Source: Niastella soli (GTDB lineage Bacteria; Bacteroidota; Bacteroidia; Chitinophagales; Chitinophagaceae). Taken from it: a stretch of 64,000 bases of DNA. This document shows positions 9,222 to 17,942 of this stretch, piece after piece; within the stretch, counting starts at the first letter, position 1, and each line of letters opens with the position of its first letter. A program made the translations under genes and the position numbers. Location: contig NZ_JAGHKO010000004.1 of assembly GCF_017742245.1 (NCBI RefSeq), forward strand, positions 1,364,001 through 1,428,000, written 5' to 3'. Under the pieces are notes generated by a model, which was given only the letters and a program-made list of their open reading frames with translations, searched no databases and was not told where the DNA came from.

Positions 9222-11993
9222 TTACTGATAGAAGTATCTTGTTCTATTTAATCGCAGATCGCGCAGGATGCCTGACTTGGGACTGATAGTAAAGTTAAAC
9301 GTACGATACAACCCTACTGGTGTCACATTGATGCTTAACTGCCAGCAGTGCATTTCGCGGGAAATGTACATGGAAAACTGTTGTATAGTAGAAGCTTTGA
9401 TATCATAGTACCCGTTCATTCCAAACTTCCATTTTGGCGTAAGATTAAAGTCCCCATTCCAGCTTAAGTTCTGGAACGTTTGGGTTTGCCAACCTGAATA
9501 ATCGGGTTTAACTGTCCGGCTAAAGCTCATAGAATAAGACAAACTAAGCGACCAGGGCACATTAAAATCGGCAAACTCAGCCGGGTTAGCGCGTGCATAA
9601 GCCAATTGCGCCTGTTGTTCCTCCGCCGTTAATATTCCCTGCTGGTCCTTCAATTGCTGCTCCCTTTTCTCCTGTAATTTCTTATCCTTTACGTTCGAGC
9701 TTTGGAATGAGGTTGAAACGGCAATATTACCATTGGTGATACGACCCAGACTTTTCCCATTTCCCGCCCCCGACGTGTCGCTCTGCCAGGTATATCTGTT
9801 AATGCGGTATCCATACTTATCTACCTGATAAGGGTCCAACGTAGCGCCGGCAGTTATGTTGACCTTTTCGAACAGGGTACTGCGGATATACAAGCTGAAG
9901 GGCGCCAGTTTAAAGGAGTCGGCAACAAAGTTGTAACTGCTGGTAAAGCCAAAACCATCTATGAGACGTACCTTTTTCAATCCGCCGTTGGCCGTGTCTT
10001 TTTTCGACCGGATCTTGGCTTCTATATTATTATCTATCCCAAATCCTATACCGCCAAAAACACCTTCTGACGGTGGGCCGTAAATGCTTCCATCGAAATA
10101 AGAGAATCGCTGTGTGTGCCCCTCGTATCTTCCAGTAATTGGATTTTTTCCAAATGCCGTGTCCACCTGCACATTTTTGTAATACTTAGCACCCAGATCA
10201 GGTTTATAGCTAAATGAAACGTTGGGTCTTATTACGTGGCGGATGGCAGCAATAGGGCTTTTCTTCCCAAACTTGTCAAACATCCCATACATGGCCGTGT
10301 TCACTCCCAGGCTGAACGACACATCGCTGGTCTGGTAAAATCCCTTTGAAGTAGTGGTATCTATTTTCAAGGTAGAATCATTCCAGGAGCGGTCCATTCT
10401 TTTGGAATACCATTTATTCTGGAAACTGATACCAGGTGATATTTGAAAGGCCCCTAGTTGTGGCAATGATAACTGAATGGGCACAGAGTGCTGGGCGCCC
10501 CACTGCAGCGTATCCAACATGGTCCTGATGCTAAAATCTTCTTCCTTAAAGTTCATCTGGTTGGCCAGCGTACTGTTCAGCCCTATACCCAGTTTCTCAT
10601 ACCACTTCGGTGTACCGGTAAATTCCTTGCTTTGCAGGGGATAAAAAGTCTGGATCGTGAACCCCAGATTAGGCAGGCTTATGTTAATGTCCCGCGTATT
10701 GTTGTTCTGGCTATGGTTCGCTGTAGCCGTAAGGTTATACTTACTGCCCCAGGTTTTAGAATACGCAATAGAAGAACTGAGTGTATTGGTAAAATTGGTC
10801 TGAGGATTATTGGGTACTAATTGATTGAATTTAGTGGAGGCAATGTTTACGTTCGCTGAAAAAGACTGGCCTGGGCGTGCCCGGCTATCTACCGAATGGC
10901 TCCAGTTGAGGCTGTACGTTTTGGAATTGGTGAACTCCTGTTTGCCACTGCTTGACAATATCCGCGACGACTGGTAAGCCAGGTTCATGGACCCATTATA
11001 CCGGTAACGCACGCGGTAAGTGGGCGTCAGATATATATTGTAACCACCGTAAGAATATAAATTAGTACGCAGGGTCACATCAAAATAATCGTTCAGCACT
11101 TTATAATATCCCAATCCTTCCAACCCCAGACCGAACTGTTCGCTTTGAGAAAATTGAGGCGGCAGGATACCTGAATGGCGGCCTTGCGACAACGGGAAAA
11201 ACCCAAACGGTAAATAAATAGGTACCGGCACCCCCTCAAACTCGGGGTGAATAGGCCCTGATACAGCCAGCTTCTGGCTAACCATTTTCATTTTATTGGA
11301 CCGAAAAGCAAAGTGGGGCGTATCGAGATTACAGGTTGTAAACTGCGACCGGTAAGCATAATAATCTTTCTCGTTTATCTTTTTTACCTTTTCCCCGATC
11401 ACCAGCATTTCGCCCTGAATGGTCATGGTGTTCTCGGTAATCCCCTTCTGACTTTTGAAATTATATTTAATTACGTCAGAATTCATTTTGCTGCCACTCT
11501 GGATCATTACCGGCTTCCCTATTAAATTACCAGCCGTATCTTTACGATAGGTGGCGGTAACTATCTGCTTGTTATTGTCCATGTCAATACTGTCGGCAGA
11601 AAGGTCCATATCCTTGTACTTGATATTCGCCTTGCTGAACAGTGTGATCGTTTTATTGGGAACGTTCAGCACCATACTGTCGGAGGCCTTATACGCCACC
11701 GGCGCATCCAGCGAATCTTCAGAGGCGGGAACATTAACAGTATCAATTTTGTTTATTACTGTATCTTTCGAGGGAATGGTATCGGATATGCGCGGAACGC
11801 TATCAACCCTTTTAGGGATAGTATCTAGTGGCCGTACAGGTTTTGTTGTATCCTGCTTAATTTGGGTTAATGAATTGTCAAAATGGGCAATAGAGAAATA
11901 ATTGGCCCAGATATTACTCGTTAATAGCAAAAGCCATACAGATAAAATCAGGGCCGAACCATCTTTTAAATTATTTTTGCGTCCGTTCATCAT
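9222..11993 (-). CDS. LptD-like outer-membrane LPS assembly protein
   Basis: This 923-residue protein has an N-terminal membrane or signal segment, a Pro/Thr/Asp-rich linker (about 45-85), an OstA/LptA-type beta-jellyroll part (about 105-215, YKDMDLSADSIDMDNNKQIV) and a long C-terminal beta barrel rich in alternating aromatic residues. It contains the conserved barrel entry FGFFPLSQGRHSGILPPQFS, typical of the Bacteroidota LptD-like family. The expected role is insertion of lipopolysaccharide into the outer leaflet. It diverges from two amidase genes. A separate LptE-like gene is at 56240 in this window, so both partners are present but unlinked. Confidence 0.85.
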   Translation of the reverse strand: MMNGRKNNLKDGSALILSVWLLLLTSNIWANYFSIAHFDNSLTQIKQDTTKPVRPLDTIPKRVDSVPRISDTIPSKDTVINKIDTVNVPASEDSLDAPVAYKASDSMVLNVPNKTITLFSKANIKYKDMDLSADSIDMDNNKQIVTATYRKDTAGNLIGKPVMIQSGSKMNSDVIKYNFKSQKGITENTMTIQGEMLVIGEKVKKINEKDYYAYRSQFTTCNLDTPHFAFRSNKMKMVSQKLAVSGPIHPEFEGVPVPIYLPFGFFPLSQGRHSGILPPQFSQSEQFGLGLEGLGYYKVLNDYFDVTLRTNLYSYGGYNIYLTPTYRVRYRYNGSMNLAYQSSRILSSSGKQEFTNSKTYSLNWSHSVDSRARPGQSFSANVNIASTKFNQLVPNNPQTNFTNTLSSSIAYSKTWGSKYNLTATANHSQNNNTRDINISLPNLGFTIQTFYPLQSKEFTGTPKWYEKLGIGLNSTLANQMNFKEEDFSIRTMLDTLQWGAQHSVPIQLSLPQLGAFQISPGISFQNKWYSKRMDRSWNDSTLKIDTTTSKGFYQTSDVSFSLGVNTAMYGMFDKFGKKSPIAAIRHVIRPNVSFSYKPDLGAKYYKNVQVDTAFGKNPITGRYEGHTQRFSYFDGSIYGPPSEGVFGGIGFGIDNNIEAKIRSKKDTANGGLKKVRLIDGFGFTSSYNFVADSFKLAPFSLYIRSTLFEKVNITAGATLDPYQVDKYGYRINRYTWQSDTSGAGNGKSLGRITNGNIAVSTSFQSSNVKDKKLQEKREQQLKDQQGILTAEEQQAQLAYARANPAEFADFNVPWSLSLSYSMSFSRTVKPDYSGWQTQTFQNLSWNGDFNLTPKWKFGMNGYYDIKASTIQQFSMYISREMHCWQLSINVTPVGLYRTFNFTISPKSGILRDLRLNRTRYFYQ

Positions 11994-12007
11994 ATGCAGG
12001 TGGTGGG

Positions 12008-12015
12008 CAAAAATA
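12008..12015 (-). promoter_or_regulatory. Candidate -7 element for the lptD-like gene
   Basis: On the minus strand the sequence reads TATTTTTG, a match to the Bacteroidota -7 pattern TAnnTTTG, about 15 bases upstream of the ATG at 11993. This would give a very short leader. No clear -33 element was identified. Confidence 0.35.
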
Positions 12016-12073
12016 GGTATTAAAGCATTAAGAATGTGTGAAGATTAAAGTCTCCTAAATTCTTGAACAATAA

Positions 12074-13093
12074 ATGAATAAAAAAAAATTATATCGCTGC
12101 GTAAAAAGCTTTTTTGTTGCAGGAATTTTCTTGTTTTCAGGCATTGGCGCATGGGCGCAACAGAAACCCGTACTGGGAACTATTATAATTGATCCTGGCC
12201 ATGGCGGCATCGATCCGGGTGCCAGTGGCCAGTTTTCGACTGAAGCGGCCGTGGCCTTGTCTATTTCGCTTAAACTGGGCCAGGCGCTGGCTACCGAGTT
12301 ACCCGATAGCAAATTGATCTTTACCCGTACCACCGATGAGTTACCCGGGGGGCTGAACAGTATTCACCAGGCCTTGCGATACAGGGCCGATATGGCCAAC
12401 CAGGCAAAAGGTGATCTTTTTATAGCCATTCACTGCAATGCCAATGGTTATAAAGCAGGCGGCTGGTATGCAAAACGGGTAGTTGGGCATAAAAACCGCA
12501 CCGTGTATGTGGGGAAAGGTTCAAAAAGACGTAAAAAAACGATTCGTGAGCCGATATACGAAAGCTATTGGCAAAAAAATAATGAACACGGCACAGAAAC
12601 CTATATCTGGGCTGCCGACCGTACCGGTTTTAAAGGCAGTGCTATCAATTCAACTGGCGGCAATACGACCGATTCTACCGGTGGTGAGGTTGTGGAAGAC
12701 AGCACCAACGTGCTCGATCTGAATTCACCCGAAGCGTTGATCCGCTCCCAGCTTTATGAAAAGAAATATTTTGGCAAGAGCATGTTACTGGCCACGATGG
12801 TGGAAGATGAGTTTGAAAAAGGAGGCCGTTTAAGCCGGGGCGTTAAACAACGGAATGAAAAAGGTATTTGGGTATTACAGGCAACAGGAATGCCCAGTAT
12901 CCTGGTTGAAACGGGCTTCATTACCCAAACTGAAGAAGAAGAATACATCAACAGCGACAAAGGTCAGGAAGAAATTGTAGCTTCCATTGTCAATGCCATA
13001 AAAAGATATAAATCAAGCCTGGAAGGCGGTGCTGCTCCGGCACAACAAACCACCACACCGGCACCCACAGAACAGGTAGAAAGCAGTAAATAA
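12074..13093 (+). CDS. N-acetylmuramoyl-L-alanine amidase (Amidase_3), first of a tandem pair
   Basis: The 339-residue protein has a signal peptide ending near AWAQQ (about residue 28). The catalytic domain has the zinc-binding pattern of Amidase_3: His in DPGHGGIDPGA, Glu in FSTEAAV, His in FIAIHCNA, and the catalytic Glu in PSILVETGF. It would cleave the amide bond between muramic acid and the stem peptide during cell separation or wall turnover. A basic insert (about residues 135-170) and a Thr/Asn/Gly-rich stretch separate the second and third motifs and may form a regulatory lid. The tail is Pro/Thr/Ala-rich. The gene at 13302 is a clear paralogue sharing the tract GVKQRNEKGIWVLQAT. Confidence 0.93.
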   Translation: MNKKKLYRCVKSFFVAGIFLFSGIGAWAQQKPVLGTIIIDPGHGGIDPGASGQFSTEAAVALSISLKLGQALATELPDSKLIFTRTTDELPGGLNSIHQALRYRADMANQAKGDLFIAIHCNANGYKAGGWYAKRVVGHKNRTVYVGKGSKRRKKTIREPIYESYWQKNNEHGTETYIWAADRTGFKGSAINSTGGNTTDSTGGEVVEDSTNVLDLNSPEALIRSQLYEKKYFGKSMLLATMVEDEFEKGGRLSRGVKQRNEKGIWVLQATGMPSILVETGFITQTEEEEYINSDKGQEEIVASIVNAIKRYKSSLEGGAAPAQQTTTPAPTEQVESSK

Positions 13094-13250
13094 TTTTGAG
13101 GTTCGGAATTTTACGATCCCCACTCCCCGATTCAGGCTCAGGCTGGTTTTCATGCCGGGCAACTGATGACCGATGATTGGTGAAATCCCTTTTTACCTTG
13201 AATTTCAACACATTTTGAACATTAACTAATTGATAAGTCAATTGCAGCAC

Positions 13251-13258
13251 TATCTTTG
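13251..13258 (+). promoter_or_regulatory. Candidate Bacteroidota promoter (-7 element)
   Basis: TATCTTTG is an exact TAnnTTTG -7 match, with TTG at 13230-13232 eighteen bases upstream as a possible -33 element. It precedes the second amidase gene, suggesting that the gene has its own promoter in addition to any read-through. Confidence 0.5.
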
Positions 13259-13301
13259 TGCTATACCGGAATACTGAGTGAAATTAAAAATCCGGGAATA
13301 C

Positions 13302-14276
13302 ATGCTGCAAAAATTGATTTATTGCCTGCTGGGCACGGTCGTTTGCATGGTCGTATCCTCGTATGATACCGCCCCTGCAATGCCCGCTCATGCACATGCA
13401 GTTAAGCCGGGTGTCAAAACTATTATTATAGATGCCGGTCATGGCGGGCGCGATCCCGGTGCCCATGGCGATTTTTCCACCGAAAAAAAAGTTTGTCTGG
13501 CCATTGCCCTGAAACTGGGCAATCAAATAAAAACCGCCTTTCCGGATATCAAGATATATTATACCCGCATGGGGGATACTTATCCTGAGATAAAGGCCCG
13601 CGCCGATTATGCCAACCGCAATAAAGGCGACCTGTTTATTTCTATCCATGCCAATGCCGCTCCCAAAACCAAGCATTCAAAATTCATCGGGTATAAAAAA
13701 GAGACTTACTATACCAAAAAAGGGAAAAAACGCATAAAACATACCCGTAAGGTTAAAAATTATAAAATAACCTATACCGATAACCCCAGCCGCGGTACCG
13801 AAACCTATATCTGGGCGGCCGATCGTACCAGCATTAAAGGTGATTATGTTGGGGAACGCATTGCCGAGGACGTTGAAGAAGGCGATGAATTTGTACCGGA
13901 TCTTAATGACCCCGAATTTAAGGCCAAATCATTATTATGGACCAAACGCTTTTTCAACAAAAGCATGCTACTGGCCACCCTGGTACAGGAAGAAATTGCC
14001 AAATTCGGGCGGTTGGACCGGGGCGTTAAACAACGAAATGAAAAAGGTATTTGGGTATTACAGGCTACCGCCATGCCCAGTATTCTGGTTGAAACCGGTT
14101 ATATTACTAATAGTAAAGATGAAGCGTGGCTCAACAGTACAAAAGGCCAGGGAGAAATGGCTTCTGCTATAGTAAAAGCCGTAAAACGTTACCTCAATGT
14201 GGGCGTCACTACCACCACCCAGCCCGTTTCCAAAGCCACAGTAAAAAAACCAGCTTCACAAACTGTGAAATCGTAA
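13302..14276 (+). CDS. N-acetylmuramoyl-L-alanine amidase (Amidase_3), second of a tandem pair
   Basis: From the ATG at 13302 this is a 324-residue exported protein (MLQKLIYCLLGTVVCMVVSS signal segment); an in-frame GTG at 13278 would add eight residues and is less likely. The zinc and catalytic residues are present: DAGHGGRDPGA, FSTEKKV, FISIHANA, PSILVETGY. It keeps the basic Lys-rich insert (TYYTKKGKKRIKHTRKVKNY), which is stronger here than in the first copy. Both genes lie between an LptD-like and an MlaD-like gene, in an envelope-maintenance context. Partial division of labour between the two copies is an inference. Confidence 0.92.
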   Translation: MLQKLIYCLLGTVVCMVVSSYDTAPAMPAHAHAVKPGVKTIIIDAGHGGRDPGAHGDFSTEKKVCLAIALKLGNQIKTAFPDIKIYYTRMGDTYPEIKARADYANRNKGDLFISIHANAAPKTKHSKFIGYKKETYYTKKGKKRIKHTRKVKNYKITYTDNPSRGTETYIWAADRTSIKGDYVGERIAEDVEEGDEFVPDLNDPEFKAKSLLWTKRFFNKSMLLATLVQEEIAKFGRLDRGVKQRNEKGIWVLQATAMPSILVETGYITNSKDEAWLNSTKGQGEMASAIVKAVKRYLNVGVTTTTQPVSKATVKKPASQTVKS

Positions 14277-14278
14277 GA

Positions 14279-14392
14279 GATTGGCAATCTTGAAACGGCA
14301 ATCAGCAATTTTAGCCTCACGAAAATGGAGATTCGCTCCTTTTGGCATCTGCCTTCTGCCGTTTGCCGTCTGCCTATTGCCTTTCTTCTCCC
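14279..14392. repeat. Dispersed repeat element after second amidase gene
   Basis: GAAACGGCAATCAGCAATTTT (about 14291) starts the left arm. The right arm is a run of CTGCC/TTGCC words (CATCTGCCTTCTGCCGTTTG and onward, to CCTATTGCC near 14382). The middle does not match the 28-bp core found in four other copies, so this is a divergent or different subfamily. The rest of the 292-bp gap to the MlaD gene shows no gene. Confidence 0.65.
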
Positions 14393-14568
14393 CCAACCCC
14401 GTCTATTTCAATTTTTTATATACTTTTGCTTCCGACATGCCGTTTTAAAGGGATAACCTTTAAAACAAACCCGTTCAGACGAAACCATCAGTACAGGAAT
14501 TTCACCCGGTTGTGAACAATTGTATGCGGGGATTTGTCTGGCCATTGAAAACATCATAGCTAATTCAG

Positions 14569-15540
14569 ATGAAAATCTCCAATGAAACTAAAGTAGGCGC
14601 CCTAACCGCAATTGCGATCACGGTGCTTATACTTGGCTTTAATTTTTTGAAAGGGAAAAGTACCGGTGGGAACGATGTATTTGCAGTGTTTCCGAACGTA
14701 GATAAACTGACGGTAAGTAACCCCGTTTTTATTAATGGTTTACAGGTAGGTAAAGTATCCAGCTTAAAGGAAAAAGACAAGAACCTGAGCGGTATTGTGG
14801 TTACTATTACTTTAACAAAGGACCTGAACATACCCCGGAATTCAGTGGCTACCCTTAATAGTGAATTATTAGGTACTACTTCCGTAAACATATTTTTGGG
14901 CAATGGTAACGACTTCCTGAAAGAAGGCGATACCATCCGTACCGAACGTTCACTGGCATTGACCGACAAACTGCAGAAAAGTCTGGACCCGGCTATTAAT
15001 AATATTAATAAAACGTTGCAGTCAATGGATGAGGTGTTGCAGAAACTGAACACCATCCTCGATCCTAATACCCGTAATAATTTACAGGGTATTGTTGCCA
15101 ATCTGGCCATGTCGAGCAATTCATTACAGAAATTGCTCAATAGCGAAACCGGTATGCTGGCAAAAACCATTGGCAATTTGAATACCATCACTACTGATTT
15201 TGCGCGCAACAGTCCAAAGATCGACAGCACTTTCAGCAATCTGCAAACAGCAACCGATAAATTAGCAAAAGCAAGGATTGACGAAGCCATTTCAAGTATG
15301 AACAGAACAATGTCGAAACTGGAAGGCGCTATTGGCAAATTGGATAGCAAAGATGGTACTGCCGGCTTGCTGTTAAATGATCGCCAATTGTACGATGAGA
15401 TCCGACGCACCAATCGCAGTTTGACTATCTTGCTCGACGATCTGCGCGTAAATCCCAAACGTTATATTAATATATCCCTGTTTGGCGGAAAAGATAAAAA
15501 GGGACCATTAAAAGCGCCACTGGACACACTGAAACAATAA
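14569..15540 (+). CDS. MlaD/MCE-domain lipid transport protein
   Basis: The 323-residue protein has one N-terminal membrane helix (VGALTAIAITVLILGFNFL), an MCE domain (about residues 35-115, VFAVFPNVDKLTVSNPVFINGLQVGKV), and a long helical C-terminal part (about 120-300) rich in Asn, Leu and Lys. MCE proteins form hexameric tubes that carry phospholipids between inner and outer membranes. The usual partner genes (MlaE permease, MlaF ATPase) are not next to it, so its transporter must be encoded elsewhere. It is followed after 14 bp by the OstA-like gene, which suggests one operon. Confidence 0.88.
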   Translation: MKISNETKVGALTAIAITVLILGFNFLKGKSTGGNDVFAVFPNVDKLTVSNPVFINGLQVGKVSSLKEKDKNLSGIVVTITLTKDLNIPRNSVATLNSELLGTTSVNIFLGNGNDFLKEGDTIRTERSLALTDKLQKSLDPAINNINKTLQSMDEVLQKLNTILDPNTRNNLQGIVANLAMSSNSLQKLLNSETGMLAKTIGNLNTITTDFARNSPKIDSTFSNLQTATDKLAKARIDEAISSMNRTMSKLEGAIGKLDSKDGTAGLLLNDRQLYDEIRRTNRSLTILLDDLRVNPKRYINISLFGGKDKKGPLKAPLDTLKQ

Positions 15541-15554
15541 GGAAAGCTTTATAA

Positions 15555-17894
15555 ATGATACGATATGTGGGTTTGCCGCTGATAGTTACGCTGGTAGCGT
15601 TGTTATCTTTTGGTAAAGTTCATTCACAGGTAATAACCACCCGGCCCGGCGCTGATACAATGAAAATTGTTCAGTTGATCAATGCCGACCGGCTTAGCTA
15701 TAAACATCCTGATTCGTTGACCGACCTGCAAATACTTGCCGGCAACGTTCAATTACGTCAGGATAATACCGTGATCAATTGTGACAGCGCCGTGTTCAAT
15801 AAAAAGACCCGGTACGTTGAAGCTTTTGGCAATGTGCATATCGTTGATAACGATACCGTCAACATCAGATCGCAATACCTGCAATATTATGTTGACACCA
15901 AAATGGCCTACCTCAAAAACAACGTATCATTAACCGATAATAAAAGCGTACTTACTACCAACGATCTTACGTACGATATGAACCTGAAGATCGGGGAATA
16001 CCATAACGGTGGTAAACTCGTAAGCAAGGAATCGGTATTAACCAGTAAGGAAGGTACCTACTACGAGGAGTTGAAGGATGTATATTTCAAGAGAAATGTA
16101 GACCTCAAGGACCCGCAATACACCCTGAAGACCGATTCATTATTATACAATACCAATACACAGATAGCTACTTTTATTGCTCCCACCACTATTGTCGATA
16201 GTTCAAAACGTACCATCAAAACCAAAGACGGGTTTTACGATACCCAAAACCGAAAAGCCTTTTTTGGCAAACGGCCCACGCTGAATGATGGCGCAGTAAG
16301 AATTACAGCCGATAATGTTGACAGCGACAACGGCACAGGCAAAAGCATTTTGCGCGGTAATGCCGTATATGTAGATACGGCCCAGGGCGTATCGGTACTG
16401 GCCAATTTTATTGAGGCCGACAACAAGGAAGGAACTTTCTGGGCTACCCAGCGTCCGTTAATGATCATAAAACAGGACCAGGATTCCATCTACATTACAG
16501 CCGATACCCTGGCTTCAGGCCGGATAAGCACTTTCGAGAAATTAAGGGAAGCCAAACGGGTTCGTGATTCTATTAATCAGGTAACAGCGGAGAAAGCGGC
16601 GGCTGATTCTGCGGCAAAAAAGGCTGTCACCCGTATAGAAGACAGGCTGCAACCCAGGTCTCTTAAATTCATGGTTTCAAATTCTACCATGGGCAATCTG
16701 TCCCTGAACAAAGATTCAGCCAGCGGGCGCCCCGAGGTAGTTATCGATACGACATTGGCAAAAACGCCTGAGATCAATGATTCAGTCGAGCTGATTGCAG
16801 ATTCCACCAAACAGGTGGTCACAGATACGGCACTGGCAAAAATACCCCAGCTCAAAGATTCGCTCCAGGTGCTTCCCGATTCCGCCAAACAGGTGGTTAC
16901 AGATACAGCACTGGTCAAAGTACCCGTGATCAAAGATTCGGTCAGCCTGCCCCGCGATTCGGTTAAGCTGGCAGTGAAAGATAAAGTGCCGGTTAAAAAA
17001 CCAGCAGTTACAAAGACCCCGGCCCCTCAGGCAAAACAGGCCGCCAATAAACCAGCCAAGCCGGCCACTGAAAACAAAAACGACAGTACTGACAGGTACT
17101 TCCAGGCCTGGAACCACGTTCGTATCTATACCGATTCCATGCAGGCAGTATCAGACAGTCTTTGGTATTCAGGCAAGGATTCCATCTTTAGATTATTCAG
17201 AGACCCGGTTTTATGGGCCAGCAAAAGCCAGATAACCGGTGACACCATATTCCTTTACACAAAGAATAAGAAACCAGACAGAATGAATGTTTGGGAGAAT
17301 GGCTTTGCCATTAATACCAGTGATTCTATAGGAGCCATGTTCAACCAGATAAAGGGAAATCGCCTGAATGGTTATTTCAAAAATGGGGAAATTGACTACA
17401 TGCGGGCAACAGGAAATGGCGAAAGCATCTATTATGTGAAAGATGAAAAGGGCAAGCTGGTAGGTATCAACAACGCCACCAGCGACATTATTGACATGCG
17501 GTTCAAGAACAAGGAACTGAATAAAGTAGTTTTCATTAGTGAAGTGAACGGTACCATGTACCCCATAAAGCAGGCAAAGGAAGAAAACAAACAACTCCGC
17601 AATTTTAAATGGCTCGAAGACAGACGCCCAAAAACCAAGTTTGAATTGTTTGAAGATATCAAGAAACCGGTTATCTTAAAAGACAGCACTTTAATGGACA
17701 GCACCTTAACAGATAGCACAGCGGTTGACAGTTTGCATTTGGATAGTGTTCAGGTAAAAAAGCAATTGGATACCATAACCAACAAACAACTAAAGGTTGA
17801 CCAGCCGAAAGTGCCGTCAAAGCAACCAGCAGCGCCGTCAACCCCACCAGCCGATAAAAAGGAACCGGCTGCTCTTCCCAGAAAAAAACCATAA
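15555..17894 (+). CDS. OstA/LptA-like periplasmic protein with low-complexity linker
   Basis: The 779-residue protein has a signal peptide (cleavage near VHSQ, residue 25). Residues about 40-330 are repeated OstA/LptA-type beta strands (LAGNVQLRQDNTVINCDSAV, FGNVHIVDNDTVNI), the fold that carries lipopolysaccharide across the periplasm. Residues about 335-505 form a linker rich in Asp, Ser, Ala, Lys and Pro with imperfect repeats of roughly 22-24 residues (units around DSTKQVVTDTALAKIPQLKD). A second OstA-like block follows (about 510-680), then a Pro/Lys-rich tail. The length is well above that of single-domain LptA. It probably serves the same LPS export route as the LptD-like protein; this is inferred from fold and neighbourhood. 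Confidence 0.83.
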   Translation: MIRYVGLPLIVTLVALLSFGKVHSQVITTRPGADTMKIVQLINADRLSYKHPDSLTDLQILAGNVQLRQDNTVINCDSAVFNKKTRYVEAFGNVHIVDNDTVNIRSQYLQYYVDTKMAYLKNNVSLTDNKSVLTTNDLTYDMNLKIGEYHNGGKLVSKESVLTSKEGTYYEELKDVYFKRNVDLKDPQYTLKTDSLLYNTNTQIATFIAPTTIVDSSKRTIKTKDGFYDTQNRKAFFGKRPTLNDGAVRITADNVDSDNGTGKSILRGNAVYVDTAQGVSVLANFIEADNKEGTFWATQRPLMIIKQDQDSIYITADTLASGRISTFEKLREAKRVRDSINQVTAEKAAADSAAKKAVTRIEDRLQPRSLKFMVSNSTMGNLSLNKDSASGRPEVVIDTTLAKTPEINDSVELIADSTKQVVTDTALAKIPQLKDSLQVLPDSAKQVVTDTALVKVPVIKDSVSLPRDSVKLAVKDKVPVKKPAVTKTPAPQAKQAANKPAKPATENKNDSTDRYFQAWNHVRIYTDSMQAVSDSLWYSGKDSIFRLFRDPVLWASKSQITGDTIFLYTKNKKPDRMNVWENGFAINTSDSIGAMFNQIKGNRLNGYFKNGEIDYMRATGNGESIYYVKDEKGKLVGINNATSDIIDMRFKNKELNKVVFISEVNGTMYPIKQAKEENKQLRNFKWLEDRRPKTKFELFEDIKKPVILKDSTLMDSTLTDSTAVDSLHLDSVQVKKQLDTITNKQLKVDQPKVPSKQPAAPSTPPADKKEPAALPRKKP

Positions 17895-17942
17895 GATCGC
17901 AGTTGAATTTATTCAACGTTATATATAGTTAAACCCTTACTT

